Positions 1-11,096 of a DNA stretch of 64,000 nucleotides are shown here, piece by piece; the first letter of the stretch is position 1, and every line of letters begins with the position of its first letter. The notes under the pieces are model-generated. The model had not been told where the DNA came from, did no database searches, and saw only the letters and a program-made list of their open reading frames with translations. Location of the stretch: contig NW_027331831.1 in NCBI RefSeq assembly GCF_033568475.1, positions 3,658,001-3,722,000 on the forward strand, given 5' to 3'. Made by a program: the position numbers and the translations under genes. This DNA comes from Henckelia pumila (lineage: Eukaryota > Streptophyta > Magnoliopsida > Lamiales > Gesneriaceae).

Positions 1-1000
1 AAGACTCACTATAGTTGCACCAAAGTCAGAGGAAATAAAGTATTTGACTTCACCTCGATTGGGTGAGTTGGTGTGCGTTGAAGATTTTATTTCCTCGGGA
101 TCCCAAGAACTTATATTCTATTGATATCAGCTTGATAGCCTCTTTTAGCATATGCATTGCATTCACGTTTATTATCTTGCCCTTTATGTTGTTTATACTG
201 GGATTATATTCTCACCGGAGGTATCCGGCTATTGCTTTGTTTTGTATGTGTGCATGGCAATAGGTGGGGCATGAGCTGGTCAGAAAAGACAGGGATAGCT
301 CGAGATAGAGTCTTAGCATGTGTGGACACGGGTTTTAGCAGAATGTCTTGTACTTTGAATTGATGAACCATGTTAGAAATGATACAAGAACGTTGTATAT
401 TGTTGTTGAATACATAATAGATTGTGTATCATGTGTATGGGAGTTTATATGATGATATGAGATAGCATCTATATTATTTTGTAGCTTGTACAAGACTAGA
501 TGTTTTTATGTTCGAACTTTGACAGCAATATGTTTGCAGCAGAATTTCCAAAATTTGGAGCCCGCTCGATTGGGTGAATTTCACCGATCGAGCGAGGCCT
601 GTATTTTACAAACAGAGAAATCGATTTTTCTTGCCCGCTCGATCGTTTGAAGTTCACCGATCGAGCGAGGCCAAATATACCTTGGACCCGAGAGGAACAA
701 TGATGCACAAGCATGTGCACTATCCGGGAACTAAAGAGCAATGATGCACAAGTATGGGCACCATCCGGGAATTGCGGAGGAGTCCCTCCATTCCAAGGTC
801 CTATAAATTCCCCACGACCAGGTATAACAAAGTGAGGTCAAATTCTGATTTTACTTATACTCTACACATTTTGATTTTCTAGACTATATATTTTGTTTTA
901 CTGATTTAAACATCGGAGTGGTCACGTCAAAAACTTTCCGACGCCCCACTAACGTGCTTTTCGTTTAAGTGTGTGCAGAGCTTGTAACGCAAAGTACTCA
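1..1000 (+). repeat. Probable LTR-retrotransposon remnant at left edge
   Basis: No convincing coding sequence is seen here. The stretch looks like the 3' part of an LTR on the plus strand: a GC-rich block with duplicated short motifs (559-771) is followed by a TATA-like CTATAAATTCCCC around 801-813 and a leader-like sequence. No TG...CA boundary, PBS or partner LTR is visible in the window, so the class assignment is an inference from general layout only. It could also be ordinary intergenic DNA with short duplications. Confidence 0.3.
561..771. repeat. Two interleaved pairs of short direct repeats, the first pair near-palindromic
   Basis: A 39-bp unit at 561-599 recurs at 634-672 with a few changes. 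Each copy is itself nearly palindromic: CTCGAT...ATCGAG arms flank GGTGAA/TTCACC. A second 33-bp unit at 698-730 recurs at 739-771 and contains ATGATGCACAAG and ATCCGGGAA. The pairs sit just upstream of a TATA-like sequence near 801, an arrangement typical of enhancer repeats in retrotransposon LTRs. That role is an inference. Confidence 0.65.
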
Positions 1001-1340
1001 CCATCCATCCATTAGGCCTATATCTGTCAAAACCTTCCCAACACCTGCCCGAGCAATCGCCAACCCGACTACTCGATTGTGCCTGTGCATCATCACCCTC
1101 TTTTCCATTTAGTGCATTTACATCATTCTAATATCTATGAATTAAGTGAGTCGATTTCTTCTTCATCATTCTACTAGTTCCTCTCGACAGGAGTTTAATC
1201 ATCTACTTCACTGTCCACTCACCCATCTCATATTAATGATAATCCACATTTCTCCCATGATGAAAGTCAACTAATCTTGTAGCTTTAAATCGGATCCATC
1301 TCCTCTAAGGTCGGGTAACCCCAAACTCGACATCTTACCT

Positions 1341-1434
1341 CAGCCCACACATAAAACCCAGTTCGAATTCAATGCAACTCGATTAATCAGCCCATGCCTA
1401 AAACCCAGTTCGAATTCAATCCAACTTGATTAAT
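1341..1434. repeat. Head-to-tail tandem duplication of a 47-bp unit
   Basis: The unit 1341-1387 is followed immediately by a near-identical copy at 1388-1434. Both contain AAAACCCAGTTCGAATTCAA and end in GATTAAT. Only a handful of substitutions separate them. The rest of 1001-1547 shows no gene. Confidence 0.8.
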
Positions 1435-1552
1435 GTTTTGCCAACCCACCGGGGTATGAGTGGAAAATTCATGAAACTCAACAAGGTCGGTAGTTGATTT
1501 ACATGACCATAATGAAACAAAATGTACTTACATTTGAATGCTTGACATTTAC

Positions 1553-2323
1553 TGAAAGATCATGTTGTGCACATGTCTTTTAAATTATTTTCTTATTACA
1601 TTCGATTTCTATCTTTGGAGTTTTGCCTTTCTTAGACAAGTGTTAAAGTTGGTAATATTGATTAAATCTGATACGAAATATTCAATATCTAATGATATTT
1701 TGTTTCCCTGATATGTAGGTTCTTATTTATGAAAACAATTTGAAGTTCTATTTAAAGGAGTGCATAGGATCGATCAAAGAAGACAATCAAGAGAGAAAAG
1801 AGTGAAATATAGAGAGCAAAATACATAGAGAAAGTACTGAAAAAATTCTAAAGTATTGAAGATCAATCGTTGAAGAATTTCTGAAGTGTTCATCGCTACT
1901 ACACTGTGTTGCCGAGTAGTGTTGGAAACACTGAAGAACACACGAGTGAAGTGTTGTTCAGAAAGTGTTTCTTTGGTTTTTGTTTTTTGGCTTAGTAATT
2001 CCTATTGATGTTTTATTCTAGTTCTTACTAGTTTTTAGGAAGTCTTTTATTTTCTCAATTTGTTGAGAAAAATAGTTTTTCATAAAACAATCACTAGTTG
2101 GTTTTTGTAAACTGATTTTATTTTTCTAGTGATTATTTCGCCATGAGGCATCGCGCAAGTACTTGATACTTGTGCATAATTATCTGTGTTATTGTTTACT
2201 TTTTCTATTAGTTAAATAATCTCTTGCACAGTGTTATCATGAAGTGTTGACAACACTAACAGATAACACTCACTCAAAAAGTTTTCTGGTATTTCTGTGA
2301 TTTTAGACTGTCCAAACCTAACA
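1553..2323 (+). repeat. 5' LTR of the Sirevirus element
   Basis: It is 771 bp, TG...CA bounded, and matches 13234-14004 along its full length with about 20 substitutions and no length change. It carries one perfect AGTGTTGACAACACT palindrome (2243-2257) and an imperfect AGTGTTGGAAACACT (1918-1932). Confidence 0.95.
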
Positions 2324-2325
2324 AG

Positions 2326-2337
2326 TGGCATCAGAGA
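2326..2337 (+). other. Primer-binding site of the Sirevirus element
   Basis: TGGCATCAGAGA starts two bases after the 5' LTR. It resembles the usual initiator-tRNA-Met PBS TGGTATCAGAGC, with changes that fit decay or a variant primer. Confidence 0.7.
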
Positions 2338-2393
2338 CATTCACTTGACGATACTAAGTGTGATTCTGTTTTTGTGTTTGACATGAGATCACA

Positions 2394-3887
2394 ATGGAAA
2401 TACCTTATTCAGGAACTGCTCAACGTCCTCCAACCTTGGATGGATCCAACTATGCTATCTGGAGAGTCAGGATGCGTGTTTACATCAAATCGATTGATTA
2501 AAGGGCATGGCAACGTGTGCTACAAAGCTGGAATCCACCAAGAAGAACTGATGGAGAAGGAGACTTTCCACTCAAACCAGAAACGGAATGGAATGCCGAA
2601 GAAACTGCTGCTTCGAATATGAACAACAAAGCCCTTAATGCTATTTTCACTGCTCTTGATTCTAATATGTTTTCTCTGGTCACTAATTGTGTTTGTGCTA
2701 AACAGGCCTGGGAAAAACTTTAAATGCACTGTGAAGGATCCGATAGTGTGCGTCGAACCAAAAGAAGGATTCTCACTACTCAGTTTGAAAATCTGAGAAT
2801 GGAAGAAAGTGAGACGATTGATAATTATGAACGCCGCTTGAGGAAGATTGAAAATGAGGCAATTGATCTTGGTGATGCTATTTTGAATGAATGATTTGTG
2901 AGCAAAGTGTTGAGATCACTGCCTGAAAGATTTCAAATGAAGATTTGTGCAATTGATGAATCAAAAGACACATCAATTCTGGGATTGGATGAATTGATGA
3001 GTTCACTACGAACATATGAGTTGGAGATGAATGTAGGGAAAAAGGACAAAGGTAAGTCTATTGCACTTCAAGTTTCTAACGACTCATATAATGATTTTGT
3101 TGATTTGACACAGGGAGTAAACGAGTCTGATCTAGGAGATGATTCCATTACCTTTCTTACCAAACAATTTGGTACCTATTTGAAAAGGATGAGAGATTCA
3201 AAGAAACCTGGTCAGAATCCCAAAGTTTTAAATACTCCTGCTGTTGGAAAACCCTTAAGAATCGGTGGACCAGAACAGAATACCATCCCATCAAAGAGTC
3301 AAAATCGATTTCAGAATGAAGGAAAAACCTTGAATAACTCAAAGAGGTTTGAGTCTGTGAAGTGTCATGAGTGCACTGGCTTCGGTCACTTTGCTAATGA
3401 GTGTCCAACCAGACTTCGCAAAGGAATGAGTGCTTCCCTAAGTGATGATGAAGATGAGGAAGGTACAGAACAAGGAGATGATGAGACTCACAATGCACTG
3501 TTAGTTCTAGTACAGCAGAAAAATAGTATTGTCACAGGTGTCCCAACACTTGGTCACAACACTGACCAAAAGTTATTCTGTCTGAATGCATCTGTTTCTG
3601 GAGACTCAAATCAGGAAGCTGGTGAAGTAGAACTTTCTTGGGATAATGCTCAGAAGATGTATGAAGAATTGTATAATGATTGGATAGTAAGGAACAAGTC
3701 AAATTCTGCTTTAACAAAGGAGAACAGTGAATTAAAAGCTTCAGTGGCTAGACTTGAAGTTGTTTTGAGCAAGAAGGATTTAGAATTTGGCAAGGTTAAA
3801 GAAGAGCTTGGAAGAGCCAATGCAACTCTTGCAAAGTTTAATTCGAGCAAGACCAAGCTGGATTCAATTCTGATAGAGCTGGTCTAG
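2394..3887 (+). pseudogene. Sirevirus gag, broken
   Basis: Reading from the ATG at 2394, one frame encodes a gag of the UBN2/retrotran-gag type. It starts MEIPYSGTAQRPPTLDGSNY and keeps the W-x-M-like core, a lysine-rich middle and a CCHC zinc knuckle (CHECTGFGHFANEC, about 3363-3404) followed by an acidic segment and a coiled-coil-like tail. In-frame stops occur at about 2499 (TAA), 2721 (TAA) and 2892 (TGA), and the frame ends at 3887, where a shift is needed to reach the protease frame. Gag would form the nucleocapsid-like particle in the cytoplasm. Fragmented coding capacity means no functional product is expected. Confidence 0.88.
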
Positions 3888-6800
3888 GCTTTCATAATAG
3901 CAAGTTTGAAGAAGGGGAGTCATCAAAAACTATTTTTGTCAAGGAGAACAATAACTCTGTTAAGAATCCAACTGTAATTCCAAAAGAAAAACCAATTCCT
4001 TTGAAGACACAAGCTCCTGTTCAAAGGAAAAATCAAAGGAAGCGTAGGTTTGTTTGCCATTACTGTCACAAGCAAGGTCACATCAAGCCTTACTGTTTCA
4101 AACTCAGGTATGACTATATGTACTGGAATTCCAGGCAAGAGCTGTCATCAGTGTTGCCAACACTGAACCAGAACACTTCCAGGAGGAAAAATACTGAGAA
4201 AAAGGTTTGGGTACCAAAAGCTAAATCCAGTTGTAATGTTGTTTATACTTCCTTGAAAACTAATGTTGCAGGTCATTGGTACTTCGACAGTGGCAGTTCA
4301 CGCCACATGACAGGATTGAAGAAGTATCTTTCTGACTATGTTGAACAGGATAAAGGAAAAGTGACTTATGGAGGATGAACTAATGGAAAGATTGTTGAAA
4401 AAGGCACATTGAATGTAGAAGGACTGCCTAAGCTTCACAATGTTCTACATACTGAAGGATTAAATGCTAATCTTATTAGCATTAGTCAACTTTGTGATGA
4501 TGATCTTTATGTTAAATTTGATAAGAATCTATGTCAAGTATTTGATAAAAGTAACTCTTGTGTTTTGACAGGAACTAGATCATCGGACAACTGTTATCAA
4601 CTTGGAGAAGAAATTGCTTGTAAATTCACCAAGGTTGATGATTTGAATTTGTGGCATCAAAAGTTAGGACATGCTAACTTCAAAGCTCTGAAGAAACTGA
4701 GCAAGTATGAAGCTGTTCGTGGGATGCCAAATTTGACTTCTGGAGTTCCATACGTGTGTGGAGACTGTAAAAAATGTAAGCAAACTCGTGTGTCACATCC
4801 AGTGTTACAACACTATGAGACAACACGATGTCTTGAACTCTTACACATGGATTTAATGGGACCTATGGAGGTTGAAAGCTGTGGAGGTAAGAATTATTCA
4901 TTTGTATGTGTTGATGACTTTTCAAGGTACTCATGGGTAAGTTTTTTAAGAGAAAAGTCTGAGACTTTCGATTCTTTCAAAAAATTGATAAAGCAGATCA
5001 CTAATCTGTTTGCTTTGAAGGTTATCGGGATTCGAACTGACCATGGTAAGGAATTTGAAAACTTATTGTTTGAGCAATTCTGTGAAAATGAAGAAATATC
5101 ACATGAATATTCAGCACCAAAGGCACCTCAACAGAATGGCATTGCCGAAAGGAAAAACAGAACCCTCCAAGAGATGACAAGGGTTATGTTAAGCTCAAAA
5201 AATATTGCAAAAAAATTTTGGGCTGAGGCTTTAAATACTGCTTGTCACATATCCAATAGGGTGTATTTAAGGAAAAGTTCTACTATGACTTTCTATGAAA
5301 TTCTCATGGGAAAGAGGCCTAACCTTAAATATTTTCATATTTTTGGATGCATATGTTATGTTTTGAATGACAGGATGTAGTTGGCTAAGTTTGATTCAAA
5401 AAGCGATAAGTGTTTATTTCTTGGATATGCTTTGAATAGTCGAGCTTATCGTGTGTTTAACTTGAGAACTAGAACTATCATTGAATCTATTAACGTGGTA
5501 TTTGATGATTATGCAGATCTGAAAGGGAAAACAATTGAAGACCATATTGATGATCTGCTAGATACTGTTGCTCCACAGACTGATTCCAGTGTTGTCAATA
5601 GTGTTGTCCCACCTGAAAAATCACCCAGCACAACACTGAGTCCAACACTGACTATGAATGAACAGAATACAGAAGATCAGGATGATTTTGAAGATGAAAT
5701 ACAAGATGCTGGACATGATGTACCTAGCAAAATTCAGAAAAACCATCATACTTCACAAATCATAGGAGATGCACAAGGAAGGATGCAGACCCGAAGAAAC
5801 AAAAAAGTTGATTATCGAAAGATGAGCGGGTTAGTGTGCATGACTTCCGCATACTCTCAGGTAAGACATTCTTGCTTTGTGTCTAGTATTGAACCAAAAA
5901 ATATTGGTGAAGCTTTAAAAGACGAGTTTTGGGTCAATGCTATGCATGATGAACTTGAACAATTTGTTAAGAATGATGTGTGGATCTTAGTTCCTCCACC
6001 TGATCATAGTAATATCATTGGAACAAAGTGGATTTTTAAGAACAAAACTGATGAATCAGGAAATATTGTAAGAAACAAAGCTAGATTAGTAGCTCAAGGG
6101 TATACACAAGTTGAGGGGGTGGACTTTGATGAAACCTTTGCACCTGTAGCCCGAATAGAGTCTGTTAGATTACTGTTAGCTATTGTTTGTCACATGAAGA
6201 TGAAACTTTTTCAAATGGATGTCAAAAGCGCATTTTTGAATGGAATTTTGAATGAAGAAGTTTATGTAAGACAACCAAAGGGATTTGAAGATCCAAATCA
6301 TTTTGATCATGTTTATAAGTTGAAGAAGGCCTTATATGGATTGAAACAAGCACCTCTTGCTTGGTATGGAAGGCTCACGGAATATTTGCTTGACATTGGA
6401 TTCAAAAGAGGTGAGGTAGACTGAAACGACCCTAACTCTATAAATATAAATAAATATATATATATATATATATATATGCGAAATTTTTTTTTTATTTACT
6501 TACTATGTAAAAATATGTACATACATGCCCATACATATATGCACAAAATAAGTAGTTTTTAAAAATAAATAACTTGAATAAAATAATGCAACAATTCGAA
6601 AATTTAATATTGCATAAATTAAATATCTGAGTCATGCATTTAATAAAATACTGACAATAACAAAATAAATTAAAGTTTACATGCACTGAAAATATTTAAA
6701 TAAAAACATACAATAGTGTCAATTACTGAAAATAAATAAAAATGTATAACATGATAAAATATTCGAAACATGCATATAGACTCAGACAACGGTCACGGGG

Positions 6801-9800
6801 TCACTGCATGTCCGCTCATAGGTCATCGCCGCCGGTGGGTACTACATCCTCCTCTACGTACTCACCTGCACCATATCAGTGTAGTGAGCCTAGAGGCCCA
6901 ACATGCTAACATAACAAGGGTTTAAAATAATTTAAATCACTTTAATACTAATACATAACATATACATGAATGAGCATGCTTAAAAATATCATGAACATAA
7001 CATAAACTTTAATTAGACTTGAATATCATAATAATACATAAACATTGTTGAGCAAAGTATTTTCTAACCTCGAAAGGTCGTATCCATAATGTAACCATAC
7101 ATATATTAAATACTGATCAGCGTGATAAACCAACGTACGTGGCGGTGACGAATCACCTCTTAAATTGGCAGTAAACTGCCCTTCAATAGTTCACATATGG
7201 GGACGAATCCCCCTTAAATTGTCACACTACTTCAACTTCCAACATAAAATTATTTTCTTATGTTCAACCTTAGACATTAAATCATGCATAAAAATTATTT
7301 CATGAATGCATGTACTTAAATAAAATGTGTGTCCTTCATATATATTTAATTTAATTTCATACTAACATATAAATACTAAAAATAACTTCCATGCATATAA
7401 ATAATTAAATATATATTCAGGACACATGCAATTTCTCATGGGTTGTACTGAACTGCTGGCCCTAACACTCAAGCCCTAATTTCTTAAATTCTGGCCTATT
7501 AACACTGAGACTGGCCCATTAACATACTTAAGCCCATTAACACATTTCTAAGCCCAATAAAATTTTCTGGCCCAATAACACTCTATTCTGGCCCAATGGG
7601 CCCAAAAGCCCAAAGATTGACCCAATAATTTCCATGGGCTCTAAAGCCCATAAAAATTTAGTGGACTAACTTAAATTAATTATTTAAGCCCACTAAGAAA
7701 ATTAAATATAGCCCATTAATTTAATTAAACTAATTAGCCCAATTAAACACTTAAACTCATTAATTAACTTAAAAATAAAATATCCGAGCCCAACTAACTT
7801 AACCCAGACCCGAACCCAACTAACTTAACCCACTTTACTTTTAGACCCGACCCAGACCCATAACTCGACCCGGACCAACTCTGGAACCCTAGCCCGATCG
7901 CACCCTAAGCCCTAATCTGTTGCGGCCGTGAGCAGCAGCCGCTCCTTGGCTGCTGCCGGCCTGCTCCGGCCGCCCTTGGCCGGAGTGCCGCCACCCAGAC
8001 GTAGCCCACGTTTGGGCGGTTCGAACCTAGCCCTTGACCCAGCCCCATGCACCCTAGAGCCCTTATCTGAACCCCCCTTCCCCAAGCCCTAGTCTGCACA
8101 TCCATGGGAGGCCGTCCGACTTTGTGGCTTTCCTGGGCTCGTTTGGCTCGAACCACTCGAGCCATTCGAGTCCAGGCCACTCCCACACACCCTCTGAACA
8201 CCTACCAGCAGTCATACGCAACCATGGCTAAGAAACGTGAGCATGACAATCAAAAACACACGACAAGTCACAAACTCCATGAAAGCCGAAACCTTTTTCT
8301 GAAAATCTTTAAAGTTTTCGATGCATACACAATACACACACTATAATAGCTGATAGGTACAAAAAATAGGGAAGAAAATCATGTCTTTCACCGAAGTTGA
8401 AGAGAAAAGAAATGTGTATAACGATTTCGGAACGACGGGGCAACGATGACACAACTTGGAAGCTTCAAAAATCGTGGCTATGGAGTCCTTAGAGATGCTA
8501 GCCGATGAAGAAGATGAAGATGAAAGGAGGCGTCGGCTGATGCTTGGAGGCGTGAGGGTTGGGTATATTAGGGTGTAATTAATTAAAATAGAGTTTTGGA
8601 ATAATTAAAAATATTAATAAGGATTTTAAATATGAAATATATAACTTAAAAGCTCTAAATAATATTTAAAATCTGATAACTTTAATAAAATCCCGAAATA
8701 TATAATAAAGGGAATTTTAAAGATAGTAAAAAGTCATTATTTTGGCTTATTTTGAATAAAAATGGACTCCTAAAAATATATAAAATTAAATACTGATAAT
8801 TTTGAGGAAATAAAACTCAAAATAATATTTTTGGGCTCTAAAAATGCTTATGAAATAAATTGGATAGAAAGTTGTCATCTCGTCCGTCCATGGTCCCGTC
8901 TACGCGATAAAATAATTTAAATACTAAAAATCATAAAAATCTCAAATTATGGGTTAAATGATTGAAAATAAATCTTAAAACATGCACAAATAATTCACAT
9001 CATAATTTAACCCATAAATCTAAAATTTTAAATAAATAAATTTCTTAATTATGCATGCGAATTTACGTATTAAAATACCGGGTGTTACATAGACAAATCA
9101 TTTTTTGTTCAAAAAGTACAAGGTAACATTCTTATTTTTCAAATCTATGTTGATGACATAATTTTATGTGCTTCATCTCAAAAACTTGTGAATGATTTTG
9201 TTGAAAGCATGATTGCTACCTTTGAAATGAGCATGGTAGGAGAATTGAATTACTTTCTAGGTTTACTAGTGAAACAAATGAGTGATGGAATCTTTTTGTG
9301 TCAAAGCAAATATGCTAAGAATTTGATAAAAAGATTTTGTACTGATCATGTTAGACATATGAAAACACCAATGGGAACTAATGAAAAAATGTGCAAATAC
9401 AGTGTTGCTGACAGTGTTGACAACACTCTGTACAGAAGCATAATTGGAAGTCTGCTGTATTTAAGTGCAAGTCGACCGGATATTATGGTCAGTGTGTGTT
9501 TGTGTGCTCGATATCAATCTGATCCTAAAGTCACACATATGAAGGCTGTAAAACGAATTTTAAAGTATGTTGCAGGAACTTTAGACTTGGGGCTATGGTA
9601 CTCTAACGAAACCAATACTAATTTGGTAGGCTATAGTGATGCTGATTGGGCAGGAGATGTTGATGAAAGGAAAAGCACCACGGGTGGTTGTTTTTATTTG
9701 GGTAACAACTTGGTGTCATGGTATAGTAGGAAACAGAACTGTGTGTCACTTTCCACTGCTGAATCCGAATATGTAGCAGCGGGAAGTTGCTGTTCTCAAT

Positions 9801-10076
9801 TAATTTGGATGAATCAAATGCTGCAAGACTATGGTCTTAAAAGTGAAAAACCAATTGTGTACTGTGATAACTCAAGTGCTATAGATATATCAAAAAACCC
9901 AGTACAACACTCACATTGACATAAGACATCACTTCATTCGAGATTTAGTTGAAAAGGACATGATCCAAATGGAGTTTGTCGGGACCAATAATCAACTGGC
10001 CGATATTTTTACAAAAGCATTAAACTTTGAGAGATTCTCCAGTTTAAAAAAATCTCTCAACATGTGTTCTTTATAA
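3888..10076 (+). pseudogene. Sirevirus protease-integrase-RT-RNase H, broken and interrupted
   Basis: Domains in order: a second CCHC (CHYCHKQGHIKPYC, near 4055-4096), aspartic protease with DSGSSRHMTG (about 4286), GAG-pre-integrase with HHCC residues (4640-4790), and integrase core with LHMDLMGP, RTDHGKEF and NGIAERKNR (4840-5170). The RT N-terminal half runs 5920-6421 and continues at 9095 with the YVDD catalytic box near 9146; RNase H runs to about 10000. In-frame stops lie at 4376 (TGA) and 5378 (TAG). A gap near 9905-9920, best explained by a short deletion next to the RNase H end, shifts the frame; the remaining tail ends LNMCSL at 10076. The solo LTR at 6422-9089 separates the two RT halves exactly at a 5-bp duplication. 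Confidence 0.9.
6422..9089 (-). mobile_element. Solo LTR of a Tekay-type Ty3/gypsy family
   Basis: The 2668-bp sequence begins TGAAACGACCCTAACTCT and ends CGGGTGTTACA on the plus strand. These ends, and much of the interior, match the LTR of the chromovirus at 55803-58507. The 5-bp duplication TAGAC flanks it (6417-6421 and 9090-9094), and no internal domain is present, so it is a solo LTR left by LTR-LTR recombination. In element orientation it reads on the minus strand (TGTAACACCCGG...). Divergence from the 55.8-kb LTR is clearly larger than between the two LTRs of that element. It contains a GC-rich block (about 7860-8180) whose long reading frames are not genes, and an (AT)n run at 6454-6477. 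Confidence 0.92.
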
Positions 10077-11096
10077 GCACTCACAGTTGCTGTCCTGAAG
10101 TGTTGCCAACACTGAAGGACAACACCAATCATGCATGTGCATTTTTAGGACTTTAGGCATACTGCATATTCATAATGTTCTATGTTTTGCACTGTTTGAT
10201 AATACTGACTAACACTTTGTAGTTCTTCTGCCAAAGTTATTTTCAGATCACACTTGCCATGAAAAAGTGCTTTAAACCACGAATTAGTTGAGGGATGTTC
10301 GTGTATTTCATGATCTTGTCCCATGTGAAAAGTGGTTTTAAAAATTAAAAAGCATGGTTTGATAAAATTTCACTGACCAATGTCTTGAAAATCAAACAAA
10401 AATCGGAAGAAAATTGGAAAAAACTACCTAAAAGAGTCCAATGAAGACCGTTCTTTTAGTGTGCAGGCTACCACTTCTGAATCAAAATAAAAATAAGAAA
10501 AAAATGGCTCTGGAAGTGTGAAAAAGTTCAAAATATTTTGAAGACTATAGTGTTGTTGGAAGGTGTTGCCAACACTAGTGCTTAACACGTACTGCACACA
10601 CTTTGCATACATTTTTGATCTAATCTCATTACATTCTGTTTAGACATAAATTAGGTCATGAATTTTGCATTTTTGTGATCATATCGAGCTCAGGGTTAAA
10701 AGTTCAAAGACGAACAAAAATTGGAAAAATTGCCCAACTTGCTGAAAATTGAAATTGTTTGTGATTAAACATGTTTCAGTGGTGTTAAAACTCGATGTGG
10801 AGTTATTTATTTTGGGAAATTATTGATATTTTCTTAAGTGAGAGTTTTCAGAGTTTTCTTAATTAATCAAATTGAATTTCCTTAATTAAGAGATTTTTAC
10901 CCGTTGAGGATTATTACCGTTAGGGGGAGAATCCTAGTCTGATTTGTGGGATAGGGGCGTCTGTTTTTTTTATCATTTGAACCTCGTATCCCTATATATT
11001 TCTATTACTGTAGAAATTGCTTTTATCGTTTTCAACCTTCTCTAATTTTCTCTCTGCTAAAATTTTCTGAAACTCTTACTCTCTAAATTGTGTATA
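10077..11096 (+). other. Spacer between pol and third ORF, with promoter-like sequence
   Basis: No ORF of note is present. It carries two palindrome copies (10099-10113 perfect; 10562-10576 with one change), a purine tract GTTAGGGGGAGAA near 10920, a TATATATT box at 10993-11000 and a pyrimidine-rich leader (CTTCTCTAATTTTCTCTCT) just before the ORF. This layout resembles a plant promoter and 5' UTR for an own transcript of the third ORF; that is inferred. Confidence 0.5.
10993..11000 (+). promoter_or_regulatory. TATA-box candidate for the third ORF
   Basis: TATATATT lies about 97 bp upstream of the ATG at 11097, a normal plant distance allowing a leader of roughly 65-75 nt. No transcript data can be seen. 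Confidence 0.4.

Noticed and set aside
561-771. Possible CRISPR-like repeat array
   Set aside because: Only two copies of each unit, no regular spacers, and the context is a plant nuclear genome.
7905-8346. GC-rich open frames on both strands that look coding
   Set aside because: They lie inside the solo LTR, and the same GC-rich block occurs in the LTR at 57100-57600; the frames are not conserved between the two.
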